From: an uncultured Bacteroidaceae bacterium
GTDB taxonomy: Bacteria; Bacteroidota; Bacteroidia; Bacteroidales; Bacteroidaceae
DNA: 44,680 nt
Reading direction: 5' to 3'
NCBI GenBank assembly: GCA_905233465.1
Contig: CAJOEI010000014.1
Span: forward strand, 1-44,680
Shown here: positions 31,951 to 39,607 of the stretch, in pieces
Layout of the letters: every line of letters starts with the position of its first letter
Numbering within the stretch: the first letter of the stretch is position 1
Notes under the pieces: model-generated
The model's input: the letters and a program-made list of their open reading frames with translations, nothing else
Database searches by the model: none
What the model was told of the DNA's origin: nothing
Translations under genes and position numbers: made by a program

Positions 31951-31980
31951 AGCGGCTGCATCCACAAAGATGCAGCCGCT
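31951..31980 (-). terminator. Hairpin after the 227-residue membrane protein gene
   Basis: Perfect 12-bp stem (AGCGGCTGCATC, loop of 6, complement) 24 nt downstream of the minus-strand stop at 32005. No long T-tract; probably a terminator. Confidence 0.6.
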
Positions 31981-32004
31981 GTTTGAAAGTAGAAAGGTGC
32001 TCTA

Positions 32005-32688
32005 TTATTCGATGACTTCGGCCTCCTTGTCAGCCAGGATGAAGTAGGCGACAACAGACATGAAGTTTATGATTACCTCTGCAAAGAAGAGACCGACGCA
32101 GCAGGCACATAGGCCGACGATGGCAATACCTACGGCTGTCAGGCCAAGCAGGAAGAGTTCCCAGAAATGACCGCGGGTGATGTCCCAAGAACGACCGAAG
32201 GCCTCAGCGAAGGTCACATCCTCTGTGGCTGCAATAAGCGGAGTGAACCACCAGCGAATGGTCAGGAAGAGACCTGGAATGATGCACAGGGTATAGCCAA
32301 AGACAAGTGCAAAGCCCAGAACAATCTCCACACCGAGGAAGAGACCGAACTTGGTGAGATCCACCTTCAGCGCCTCACCCAAGTTACCCTCTTCGTAGGG
32401 GCGGCCTTTGACCATGACGTTGACAAGCATCCGATAGGTGATGAAGCCGATGTATGTGGTCACAAACAGCACGATAATCATCATCAGAGGACTGAATGAG
32501 TTGGAGATAGCTTCAAAGACCTCTTGGGGATCGGGGTTCTGACCCAGCGAGCTCAGGGCCGTGGGATCGCCACCGCTGAAGCTGCTGATTACACCACTGA
32601 TTAGTGAAAGGATGAGAAACACGGGCCAGTGCTTGACGGCCAAGTCCCATGAACGAGAGACGATGTCTCCGATGAATAGTTTTTTCAT
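32005..32688 (-). CDS. Multi-pass membrane protein of unknown function
   Basis: A 227-residue protein with an amphipathic start (MKKLFIGDIVSRSWDLAVKH) and about four to five membrane segments: WPVFLILSLISGVISSF, FSPLMMIIVLFVTTYIGFIT, FGLFLGVEIVLGFALVFGY, a proline kink IIPGLFLTIRWWF, and a C-terminal pair ending VVAYFILADKE. The layout and AFGRSWDITRGHFWELF resemble DUF975/GPDPase-membrane-domain proteins. No catalytic motif is visible. It lies directly downstream of a DUF2752 gene, with a short heptad tract between. Some DUF2752 loci pair with such proteins, but the function is unknown. Confidence 0.8.
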   Translation of the reverse strand: MKKLFIGDIVSRSWDLAVKHWPVFLILSLISGVISSFSGGDPTALSSLGQNPDPQEVFEAISNSFSPLMMIIVLFVTTYIGFITYRMLVNVMVKGRPYEEGNLGEALKVDLTKFGLFLGVEIVLGFALVFGYTLCIIPGLFLTIRWWFTPLIAATEDVTFAEAFGRSWDITRGHFWELFLLGLTAVGIAIVGLCACCVGLFFAEVIINFMSVVAYFILADKEAEVIE

Positions 32689-32701
32689 AACAGGGAAAAT
32701 G

Positions 32702-32729
32702 AATTGTTAATTATAAATTTTGAATTAAA
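32702..32729. repeat. Short heptad tract before the membrane protein gene (4 units)
   Basis: AATTGTT, AATTATA, AATTTTG and AATTAAA in register; the last unit overlaps the TAA stop (32727-32725) of the DUF2752 gene. Confidence 0.6.
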
Positions 32730-32973
32730 ATAAGTGCAGATTCCTCACCACGCCCCAAGCCACCAATAGACAGAAGAGCACGGCAGCGGCACGCGGCGAA
32801 AGGCCTCCTTGCCACCAGCACCACAGGGCAAGCAACGGGGCACACACGAAGAGAAAGGGATTGAGCCAGAATGCCTCTGCCACATGCCCGTGCAGCAGAG
32901 CGAGCACCATGCGCTGCCCACCACACATGGGGCAATCTAAACCGGTTACAGAATGGAAGAGACAAGGTAGCAT
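32725..32973 (-). CDS. DUF2752 small membrane protein
   Basis: An 82-residue protein with the DUF2752 signature: GLDCPMCGGQRMVLALLHG (the CPxCGxxR motif), then AFWLNPFLFV, and two to three hydrophobic segments. Family function is not established; the paired cysteines could bind metal or form a disulfide. The ATG at 32973 gives the usual family length. A longer overlapping frame ending at 32711 reads as nonsense. It is flanked by heptad tracts on both sides, between the outer-membrane barrel gene and the 227-residue membrane protein gene, all on the minus strand. Confidence 0.85.
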   Translation of the reverse strand: MLPCLFHSVTGLDCPMCGGQRMVLALLHGHVAEAFWLNPFLFVCAPLLALWCWWQGGLSPRAAAVLFCLLVAWGVVRNLHLF

Positions 32974-33019
32974 TTTTTCTCTTTATGCTTATAACATCCC
33001 ACGAGTGACCCAGGAAAAC

Positions 33020-33089
33020 AGTTGAAAGTTGAAAGTTGATAATTGAGAATGCTCAATGGTCAATGGTCAATGGTCAATGCTCAATGGTC
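33020..33089. repeat. Heptad tract with internal orientation switch (10 units)
   Basis: Ten 7-nt units in one register. The first four read TTGA on the plus strand (AGTTGAA type); the next six read TCAA (AATGGTC type), so the tract is roughly palindromic. The TGA stop of the barrel protein gene (33090-33088) is at its right end. Confidence 0.88.
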
Positions 33090-33774
33090 AAAATCGATAT
33101 CCGACGCCAACGACAGCCACGACACGAGGACCCAGTTCACCACTATATCCGTGATCTGTGTACTTGGTGTCGAGTTCTTTTGTTGTGGTGTACTTCCAGT
33201 AGCCCTCTGCCTTGGCAAAGAGATGGTCGTTGAAACTGTATTGAATACCTGCACCGATGTTCAGACCAAAGGCACCCTCCTTCTGTGAGCCGTCGGTGCC
33301 AGCGGGATAGGGTTTGTCGGCCTTGAACTGCGCATGGCTGAAGGTGCCACCCAAGAGGGGATAGATTTCCAGCCGCTCGGCCACCTCAATGAGATAGTGC
33401 AGGTTGAGGTTGATATCCCAAGCAGCCCAGTTCTTGCGTCGCAGATAACCATTGTAGGCGGCCTCGATGCGGAAGTCGTCAGTGGCAAAGAACTGCAAGT
33501 TGGCGCCGATGCCGAAGGCCACCACGGGGTCGTTCGTGCCGGTGTTGAAGTTGACGCCCACAGCCCAGTGGTTGGCACGGTCGTCATACGAACTGTAGTA
33601 GTGGTGGTAGTAATGCTGCTCCGGCTGGCGTGCAGCAGCAGGCTGCGCGGGTTCGGAGGAGGTGGTGGTGCGCTGTGTGTGGGGTTCTACCACAATAGGC
33701 TCTTGGGCCAAACACTCTGAACTGATGGCGAAAAGTGCGACAGCAGAGAGTGTGATGAGTGATGAAAGTTTCAT
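33088..33774 (-). CDS. Outer-membrane beta-barrel protein
   Basis: A 228-residue porin-like/OmpA-barrel-type protein. It has a signal peptide (LITLSAVALFAISSECLAQ), then a disordered Thr/Pro/Gln stretch with a His/Tyr cluster (EQHYYHHYYSSYDD, about 53-66). Alternating strands of an eight-stranded barrel follow (WAVGVNFNTG, VAFGIGANLQFF, FRIEAAYNGYL, AWDINLNLHYLI, FGLNIGAGIQYSF, VAVVGVGYRF). The last residue is Phe, the usual signal for barrel insertion by the Bam complex. The stop codon directly after that Phe is supplied by a heptad tract. Function beyond outer-membrane structure or adhesion cannot be read. Confidence 0.85.
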   Translation of the reverse strand: MKLSSLITLSAVALFAISSECLAQEPIVVEPHTQRTTTSSEPAQPAAARQPEQHYYHHYYSSYDDRANHWAVGVNFNTGTNDPVVAFGIGANLQFFATDDFRIEAAYNGYLRRKNWAAWDINLNLHYLIEVAERLEIYPLLGGTFSHAQFKADKPYPAGTDGSQKEGAFGLNIGAGIQYSFNDHLFAKAEGYWKYTTTKELDTKYTDHGYSGELGPRVVAVVGVGYRF

Positions 33775-33815
33775 GATGTAGGGTTTTTATTTGAACATTT
33801 TTGTCATTTCGATTG

Positions 33816-33823
33816 CAAAGATA
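33816..33823 (-). promoter_or_regulatory. -7 box of the barrel protein gene
   Basis: TATCTTTG on the minus strand, 41 nt upstream of the ATG at 33774. Confidence 0.7.
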
Positions 33824-33888
33824 TATGTTTTTTACACAATCCGGCACAAAAAAACATCATTTTGTGCATCAATGTACGAATTATTGCC

Positions 33889-33896
33889 TATTTTTG
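33889..33896 (+). promoter_or_regulatory. -7 box of the tatA-tatC operon
   Basis: TATTTTTG, 22 nt upstream of the tatA ATG; a TTTG at 33862-33865 is a possible upstream element, with spacing slightly longer than usual. Confidence 0.65.
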
Positions 33897-33918
33897 TCGC
33901 GACAAACACTTTTAAGCA

Positions 33919-34095
33919 ATGATTGGAACACCTGAAATTATCCTTATTGCCATCGTAGTGCTGTTGCTCTTTGGCGGAAAAAAGATTCCCGAACTCATGA
34001 AGGGACTGGGCCGCGGCGTGAAGAGCTTCAAAGATGGCATGAAAGGCATCGATGACGAAACGGCATCATCTGCCAAAGACGCTACGAAGGAATAA
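33919..34095 (+). CDS. tatA: Sec-independent protein translocase TatA
   Basis: A 58-residue protein with the complete TatA layout: short N-terminus (IGTPEI), one membrane helix ([12 protein letters not shown]), the hinge [15 protein letters not shown], an amphipathic helix ([10 protein letters not shown]) and a short acidic/polar tail. With TatC it forms the pore for folded proteins. No separate TatB is seen, so this appears to be a two-component TatA-TatC system. It ends 21 nt before tatC. Confidence 0.93.
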   Translation: MIGTPEIILIAIVVLLLFGGKKIPELMKGLGRGVKSFKDGMKGIDDETASSAKDATKE

Positions 34096-34116
34096 CCCGG
34101 CATCATCACCCAAGTC

Positions 34117-34872
34117 ATGGCAGAACAGGATACATTCTGGGGCCATCTGGAGGCTTTGCGCCTCACCCTGCTGAAGATGCTTGCTGCGGCAACGGTGCTG
34201 GCCGTGGCCGCTTTCTGCCTCAAGGACTGGCTCTTCGGTTTCGTGCTGTGGCCCCTGCACGATGACTTCCCGACATATCGCGCGCTGGACATCGAGGCCA
34301 TTCCGCTGCAACTCATCAACACGCAGCTTACAGAGCAGTTCATGGCCCACATCAAGGTGGCATTTGTGGCTGGCGTGGTGGCGGCATCACCATATCTGGT
34401 GTATGCATTGTTCAGCTTCGTTGCGCCAGCGTTGTACGAGAACGAGCTGCGTGTGTCCAAGCGCCTGATAGCTGCATCATATTTGGCGTCATGCACGGGA
34501 ATGGCTGTCAACTACCTGATTGTCTTTCCACTGACGGTGCGCTTCCTCGGGTCATACCGCGTCAGTGCCGAGGTGATGCCGATGCTCACGCTGTCGGGAT
34601 ACATCGACACGTTGCTGGTGATGAGCCTGGCCTTCGGGATGGTATTTGAGATGCCTGTCGTGGCTTGGCTTATGGGCCATTTCGGACTACTGAAATCCGA
34701 ATGGATGAGTCGCTATCGTCGCCACGCGATTGTTGCTATACTCATTGTGGCGGCCGTCATCACCCCCACAACAGATATGATTACGCTGTCTGTCGTAGCG
34801 CTGCCAATATGGCTGCTATATGAAGTCAGCATACTGCTGGTGCCGAAGACTGCATGCCAACCACCCGCATGA
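34117..34872 (+). CDS. tatC: Sec-independent protein translocase TatC
   Basis: A 251-residue six-helix inner-membrane protein that recognises twin-arginine signal peptides. It begins AEQDTFWGHLEALRLTLLKM (the family HLEELR-type motif), and has TEQFMAHIKVAFVAGVVAASPY, FVAPALYENE, and the FGMVFEMPVV segment in the middle helices. It follows tatA and precedes fmt by 45 nt on the same strand. Confidence 0.95.
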   Translation: MAEQDTFWGHLEALRLTLLKMLAAATVLAVAAFCLKDWLFGFVLWPLHDDFPTYRALDIEAIPLQLINTQLTEQFMAHIKVAFVAGVVAASPYLVYALFSFVAPALYENELRVSKRLIAASYLASCTGMAVNYLIVFPLTVRFLGSYRVSAEVMPMLTLSGYIDTLLVMSLAFGMVFEMPVVAWLMGHFGLLKSEWMSRYRRHAIVAILIVAAVITPTTDMITLSVVALPIWLLYEVSILLVPKTACQPPA

Positions 34873-34917
34873 GCACCCGCCACCACTATATTCTTAACTA
34901 CTAACTCTCTATTTTAC

Positions 34918-35892
34918 ATGCGAATAATATTCATGGGCACACCGGACTTCGCCGTGGCATCGCTGCAACGACTTGTTGAAGCAGGATGCGACGTCGTGGC
35001 CGTAGTGACAATGCCCGACAAAGCCATTGGGCGCCATCACGACACATTGCAGCCCTCACCCGTAAAACGATATGCCACAGAGCACGACATACCCGTACTG
35101 CAGCCAGAGCGACTAAAGGATGAAGCTTTTCTGGAACAGCTGCGCAGCTACAAGGCCGACCTGCAGGTCGTAGTGGCCTTCCGCATGCTGCCAGAGGTGG
35201 TATGGGCCATGCCCCCGGAAGGTACTTTCAACTTGCACGCAGCGCTGCTGCCCGACTATCGTGGCGCAGCACCCATCAACTGGGCCATCATCTGCGGCGA
35301 GACCAAGACAGGCGTGACAACATTCTTCCTTGACCACGACATAGACACCGGACGCATCATCCACCGCGTGGAAGAGCCCATAAGCCCCACCGATGATGCC
35401 GGCACGGTGCACGACCGCCTGATGGTCATAGGCGCCGACCTTGTGCTGCAGACCGTGCGCGACATCGAGGCTGGCCGAGCCGAGGCTGTGGATCAGGCTG
35501 CATTCGCACCTGCCGCAACACTGCACGCGGCCCCGAAGCTATTTCGCGAGAACACAGAGATACGCTGGAGCAGCCACACCCCACAGACGGCATACAACTT
35601 CATCCGCGGATTGTCGCCTTATCCCGGAGCATGGACAACACTGCAGACGGCCGACGGCCGCGCCACTCAGCTCAAGGTCTATGCTTCAACCGTCGACATC
35701 TCGGGCAGCGCAACAGCTATCGCGCTGACTGACATACAGTTGGCTGGAAAAAGGCGCATGGCAGCAGCCGACTTCGTGCGAGGCGCACATCTTGAAGGGG
35801 CAAAACTCATTGAAACACCCAGTAATGAGGGTGAAGCACAACGGGAATGGTTAATCAATGTTAAAAACAACGCCATAGAAGTACTTTTATGA
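34918..35892 (+). CDS. fmt: Methionyl-tRNA formyltransferase
   Basis: Formylates initiator Met-tRNA with 10-formyl-tetrahydrofolate. The product is 324 residues. The formyltransferase fold begins MRIIFMGTPDFAVASLQRL, with the catalytic region FNLHAALLPDYRGAAPINW and TTFFLDHDIDTGRI; the C-terminal OB-like domain contains FIRGLSPYPGAW. Typical family length and start. Likely co-transcribed with tatAC. Confidence 0.96.
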   Translation: MRIIFMGTPDFAVASLQRLVEAGCDVVAVVTMPDKAIGRHHDTLQPSPVKRYATEHDIPVLQPERLKDEAFLEQLRSYKADLQVVVAFRMLPEVVWAMPPEGTFNLHAALLPDYRGAAPINWAIICGETKTGVTTFFLDHDIDTGRIIHRVEEPISPTDDAGTVHDRLMVIGADLVLQTVRDIEAGRAEAVDQAAFAPAATLHAAPKLFRENTEIRWSSHTPQTAYNFIRGLSPYPGAWTTLQTADGRATQLKVYASTVDISGSATAIALTDIQLAGKRRMAAADFVRGAHLEGAKLIETPSNEGEAQREWLINVKNNAIEVLL

Positions 35893-35934
35893 CACCATAA
35901 TACAATATTCCTGAAAAAAACGCATACCTTTGCC

Positions 35935-35942
35935 GACAACTT
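35935..35942 (+). promoter_or_regulatory. -7 box of the sigma factor gene
   Basis: TACCTTTG, 74 nt upstream of the ATG at 36017. Confidence 0.65.
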
Positions 35943-36016
35943 TTTAACATATTATTCATCAATATTCATTGCCTATCGACAGACATTACTCCTAAACCAA
36001 CATTATTCGGACAGTA

Positions 36017-36607
36017 ATGCAAAACTTATCGCAAGCGACAGACGAGCAACTCGTCAGTCTCTATGAGCAAGGCAATGATGCAGCTTTTGACCAGCTTTTA
36101 GCTCGTTACCAGCAGAAATTATATTCCTATATCCTCTCCTATGTGCGCGACGAGGATATAGCCAATGACATTTTCCAGGAAGTCTTTATCAAAGCCATAA
36201 CGCATATCCGTTCACACAAGTATGTGGACAAGGGACGCTTCCTGCAGTGGCTCATGCGCATGGCACACAACATGATGATTGACCTCTTCCGCCACCAACA
36301 GACATTCCCGATGGTGCGCACCGAAGAGCAGGGCAGCGAACTCAGAAACAATATTCATCACTCTGACGACAGCATCGAAGAATCAATCGTCAAGGAGCAG
36401 ACACTCGCTGAGATTGAGCAACTCATAACACTGTTGCCGCAACCGCAGCAAGAAATCGTAAGGCTAAGAATTTACGACAACATGCCTTTCAAACAGATCG
36501 CCGAGCTCAAAGGCTGCAGCATCAACACGGCACTGGGTCGCATGCGATATGCTGTGCTCAACCTCCGCCGCATGGCTGCCAACAGAGATCTGCACATGGC
36601 ATTATAA
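36017..36607 (+). CDS. RNA polymerase sigma-70 family factor, ECF-like
   Basis: A 196-residue two-domain sigma factor. Region 2 runs from about 20 to 95 (NDAAFDQLLARYQQKLYSYI, DEDIANDIFQEVFIKA, RFLQWLMRMAHNMMIDLFR). A linker with a Glu-rich stretch follows, then region 4 at about 135-190 (LPQPQQEIVRLRIYDNMPFK, IAELKGCSINTALGRMRYA). No anti-sigma gene is adjacent, unlike the SusCD-linked ECF systems of the order, so it is probably one of the stand-alone, conserved factors. Target promoters unknown. Confidence 0.93.
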   Translation: MQNLSQATDEQLVSLYEQGNDAAFDQLLARYQQKLYSYILSYVRDEDIANDIFQEVFIKAITHIRSHKYVDKGRFLQWLMRMAHNMMIDLFRHQQTFPMVRTEEQGSELRNNIHHSDDSIEESIVKEQTLAEIEQLITLLPQPQQEIVRLRIYDNMPFKQIAELKGCSINTALGRMRYAVLNLRRMAANRDLHMAL

Positions 36608-36631
36608 CATTTGCATATAATTTATCCTTGA

Positions 36632-36663
36632 GAGGCTGTGTCAAAAATCATTGGCACAGCCTC
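36632..36663 (+). terminator. Terminator-like hairpin after the sigma factor gene
   Basis: 9-bp stem (GAGGCTGTG, complement 36655-36663) with a 14-nt loop, followed by ATTTCTCTT, 25 nt after the stop codon. Confidence 0.65.
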
Positions 36664-36677
36664 ATTTCTCTTCCTCA

Positions 36678-36756
36678 ACGAATTATACGAATAATACGAA
36701 TATTGTAACGCGATTTATCAAGTGCTTATAAATTCGTAAAATTAGAATAATTCGTT
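36678..36756. repeat. 9-nt tandem units with distant inverted copy
   Basis: Three 9-nt units (ACGAATTAT, ACGAATAAT, ACGAATATT) at 36678-36704; the first 10 bases AACGAATTAT (36677-36686) recur inverted at 36747-36756. AT-rich, between convergent gene ends. Confidence 0.6.
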
Positions 36757-36766
36757 GCGTAAAATT

Positions 36767-37789
36767 TTAGAAAGCAAGTGTATCAAACGTTTTGCGGCGA
36801 CGTAGATAGTAATCCGCCAAAAGGCTGGACGACAACTGTTCGGGAATTGGATCAACAACGGTTGCATTGAGGTTGGCTGTGCGATCGGCCTCGAAGTCAG
36901 GGCGCATGCGCCGGAACTCACGGCGCGCACGCCATACGGCTGCACAGCTGGCCACCTCACCCTTAAGCAGGAAGACCAACGAGGCAAGGGCATCAAGCCA
37001 GAAGCGGATGAAGAACACCCGGCGCAGCCTCGAAGCCGGCAGGTTCTTGTAGAGCAGCAACAGATTGTTGCGGAAATTGAGGAATGTCTTGCGCGGATTC
37101 TCCTTTGGCAGCGTGCCGCCACCGACATGATACACCACACTGTCAGGCACGCACACCAACCGCCATCCACGTGAACGCAGACGCCAGCAGAGGTCTATCT
37201 CCTCCTGATGCGCAAAGAAACGTCCGTCCAATCCGCCCACATCCCAGTACACCTTAGAACGTATGAGCAATGCCGCTCCCGTGGCCCAGAAGACATCACG
37301 CACGCTGTCATACTGACCGGCATCGGCCTCCACGCTGTCGAAGATACGTCCTCGACAGAAAGGATAACCCAGCGAATCAATATATCCGCCTGCAGCACCG
37401 GCATATTCGAAGTGGTCACGGCTGTGCTCCGCCAACAGCTTGGGCTGGCACGCGGCCACTTCGGGATGGGCATCCATATACTTGAGCATAGGCAACAGCC
37501 AACCCGAAGGTGTCTCTACATCCGAATTCAGCAGCAGATAGTACTCATAGCTGCCGGTGAGCCGATGCAGAGCCTGATTGTAGCCCTCGGCAAAGCCGTA
37601 GTTGCGCTCCATAGCCACCACTTCCACATCAGGGAACTCATTGGCGAGCACCGTGAGGCTATCGTCGGTAGAACCATTGTCTGCCACGATGACCTTTGCC
37701 AGCGATGCGGGTGATGATGCTATCACGCTGGGCAGGAAACGCCGCAACATCGCGACGCCATTCCAATTCAATATGACGATTGCTATCAT
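36767..37789 (-). CDS. Family 2 glycosyltransferase
   Basis: A 340-residue cytoplasmic or membrane-associated GT2/rhamnosyltransferase-like enzyme: IAIVILNWNG start, VIVADNGSTDDSL, ERNYGFAEGYNQAL, metal-binding LLLNSDVE, acceptor/base region GALLIRSKVYWDVGGLDGRF followed by EEIDLCWRLRSRGW, and a C-terminal tail with hydrophobic helices that may touch the membrane. Likely adds a sugar to a surface polysaccharide or lipopolysaccharide; donor and acceptor unknown. The ATG is one base after the mtaB stop (TAG-A-ATG), indicating coupled translation. Confidence 0.92.
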   Translation of the reverse strand: MIAIVILNWNGVAMLRRFLPSVIASSPASLAKVIVADNGSTDDSLTVLANEFPDVEVVAMERNYGFAEGYNQALHRLTGSYEYYLLLNSDVETPSGWLLPMLKYMDAHPEVAACQPKLLAEHSRDHFEYAGAAGGYIDSLGYPFCRGRIFDSVEADAGQYDSVRDVFWATGAALLIRSKVYWDVGGLDGRFFAHQEEIDLCWRLRSRGWRLVCVPDSVVYHVGGGTLPKENPRKTFLNFRNNLLLLYKNLPASRLRRVFFIRFWLDALASLVFLLKGEVASCAAVWRARREFRRMRPDFEADRTANLNATVVDPIPEQLSSSLLADYYLRRRKTFDTLAF

Positions 37790-37790
37790 T

Positions 37791-39131
37791 CTATTGTTCT
37801 ATTTTCAACGCTGTGCCATCGGCGTTCCATTGGCCAAGACGCAAGTCCATTATCTTGTTGTCCAGACCCGCCGCGGCATTCTCCAGTTCTATCTTGATGT
37901 AGTTGTCCGTGAAGCCGCTGTAGCAGCCCGCCTTGCGCGAGTGCTCCAGTAACACGGGACGTTGTGTGCCGATGTATCGGCTGTAAAAGTCATGCAGTTT
38001 CCTGTCGCTTAGGGCCAACAGACGCTGACTGCGTTCGTGCTTCTCTTCGGGTGCTACAGCATGGGGTATGCGCAAAGCGGCCGTACCGGGTCGCTCGCTG
38101 TAGCTGAAGACATGAAGCTGCGAACAGGGCAACGCCTCAAGGAAACATTCCGTCTCCGCAAAGTAGTCCTCGGTCTCGCCTCGTGTGCCTACAATGACAT
38201 CAATGCCGATAAAGGCATCTGGCATCAGCTCGCGCACGCGCGCGATCTTATTATAAAATAATGCAGTGTCGTAGCGACGGTGCATCAGTTTCAGCACAGC
38301 GTCCGAACCAGACTGCAACGGGATGTGGAAATGCGGCATAAAGGCACGGCTCGCAGCACAGAACTCCAACACCTCATCCGTCAACAGATTTGGTTCAAGG
38401 CTCGATATGCGATATCGCTCTATGCCATCCACAGCATCCAGGGCACGCAGCAAGTCGATGAAGCTTTCACCAGTAGTGTGGCCATAGTCGCCGATATTAA
38501 CACCCGTGATGACAATCTCCTTGCCGCCTTCTGCGGCTGCCGTGCGGGCTGCATCCACAAGTTGGGCTATGCTGCCGTTGCGACTGCGGCCGCGAGCAAA
38601 GGGTATGGTGCAATAGGTGCAATAATAGTCGCATCCGTCCTGCACCTTCAGGAAGAAACGAGTACGCTCACCGCGCGAGCACGACGGAACAAAGCGAGTG
38701 ATATCCTTTGTCCGCGTGGCGGCATAGTGTTCGTGTGCCACAAGCAGCCGCTCATCACTGCCCATCGGCAGCCGCTCAGCTATATATCGCATGATGTCGC
38801 CCTTCTCGTTTTGTCCAAGCACAAGGTCAACACCCTCGATGGCGGCCACACGCTCGGGCTGCAACTGAGCATAGCAGCCTGTGACGATGACCAGAGCTCC
38901 AGGATGGCGACGCACCAGCCGATGTATGGCCTGACGGCATTTGTGATCAGCGACCTCCGTGACACTGCATGTGTTGACGATGCAGATATCAGCACACTCC
39001 TTCTCACCGACACGACGCACACCAGCATCCTCCAAGCGGCGGGCGATGGTGGCAGTCTCGGCAAAATTCAGTTTGCAGCCCAGCGTATAGTAGGCTGCCG
39101 TGCGACCTTCGAAAAGTCCTGTTTGTTCCAT
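37791..39131 (-). CDS. mtaB: tRNA t6A37 methylthiotransferase MtaB
   Basis: A radical-SAM enzyme that converts t6A37 to ms2t6A in tRNA. It has the N-terminal UPF0004 domain with cluster cysteines (YTLGCKLN, VNTCSVTE, VTGCYAQ), the radical-SAM motif CDYYCTYCTIPFARGRSR, HIPLQSGSD, and a C-terminal TRAM domain. The ATG at 39131 (MEQTGLFEGRTAAYYTLGCK, 446 residues) is preferred to one at 39152, because the latter lies upstream of, and its codons overlap, the -7 box TAACTTTG. The box ends only 8 nt before the chosen ATG, so the mRNA is probably leaderless or nearly so. Confidence 0.94.
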   Translation of the reverse strand: MEQTGLFEGRTAAYYTLGCKLNFAETATIARRLEDAGVRRVGEKECADICIVNTCSVTEVADHKCRQAIHRLVRRHPGALVIVTGCYAQLQPERVAAIEGVDLVLGQNEKGDIMRYIAERLPMGSDERLLVAHEHYAATRTKDITRFVPSCSRGERTRFFLKVQDGCDYYCTYCTIPFARGRSRNGSIAQLVDAARTAAAEGGKEIVITGVNIGDYGHTTGESFIDLLRALDAVDGIERYRISSLEPNLLTDEVLEFCAASRAFMPHFHIPLQSGSDAVLKLMHRRYDTALFYNKIARVRELMPDAFIGIDVIVGTRGETEDYFAETECFLEALPCSQLHVFSYSERPGTAALRIPHAVAPEEKHERSQRLLALSDRKLHDFYSRYIGTQRPVLLEHSRKAGCYSGFTDNYIKIELENAAAGLDNKIMDLRLGQWNADGTALKIEQ

Positions 39132-39139
39132 TCGGGATG

Positions 39140-39147
39140 CAAAGTTA
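39140..39147 (-). promoter_or_regulatory. -7 box of mtaB
   Basis: TAACTTTG on the minus strand, 8 nt from the chosen start codon. This predicts a transcript starting at or within a few bases of the ATG. Confidence 0.6.
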
Positions 39148-39288
39148 GCCATTTATTTGGAGCAAGTGGGAATTGTATTAGTTTTTTAACATTTCTTATA
39201 CATTTGATTACTAACGGTTTATGCAAATGATGCAAAAAAAAATTAAAAAAAAGTTGCTAAAAGTTATTCTCATATCATAAAAAGTGTG

Positions 39289-39296
39289 TACCTTTG
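39289..39296 (+). promoter_or_regulatory. -7 box of the small lipoprotein gene
   Basis: TACCTTTG followed by GCGCC, with long A-tracts at 39232-39253 that could act as an UP element. The leader is about 50 nt. Confidence 0.7.
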
Positions 39297-39353
39297 CGCC
39301 AGTTTAAGAAGCAAATGATTGTTTTACAGAATTAATTAATCCTAAAAAAGAAA

Positions 39354-39560
39354 ATGAAAAAGGTTGCATTTATGTTCGTTGCCGCTATGGCAATGTCTTT
39401 CGCAGCATGCACTGGCAACAAGACCGCTGCTACTGATGCAGTAGATTCTCTGGACGCCGCTATCGACGAGGCCGTTGAGGTCGTTGAGGAGGTAGCTGAC
39501 AGCGTTGCTGCCGAGGCTGACAGCGTAGTCGTTGAGGCTGCTGAGGTCGTTGCTGAATAA
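39354..39560 (+). CDS. Small acidic lipoprotein, 68 residues
   Basis: Lipoprotein signal MKKVAFMFVAAMAMSFAAC with the acylated Cys at 19. The mature part is about 50 residues of Ala, Val, Glu and Asp with a loose repeated pattern (AVDSLDAAIDEAVEVVEE, then EVADSVAAEADSVVVEAAEV), predicted as one amphipathic helix with no basic residue past the lysine near position 23. The A-tract promoter, tight codon use and own hairpin downstream suggest a highly expressed gene, in the way of Lpp-like envelope lipoproteins; that comparison is inference from size and composition only. Confidence 0.85.
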   Translation: MKKVAFMFVAAMAMSFAACTGNKTAATDAVDSLDAAIDEAVEVVEEVADSVAAEADSVVVEAAEVVAE

Positions 39561-39607
39561 GCGAAAGACCATTTCATGCGCTGACGAACATCAGCACACG
39601 AATTAAA

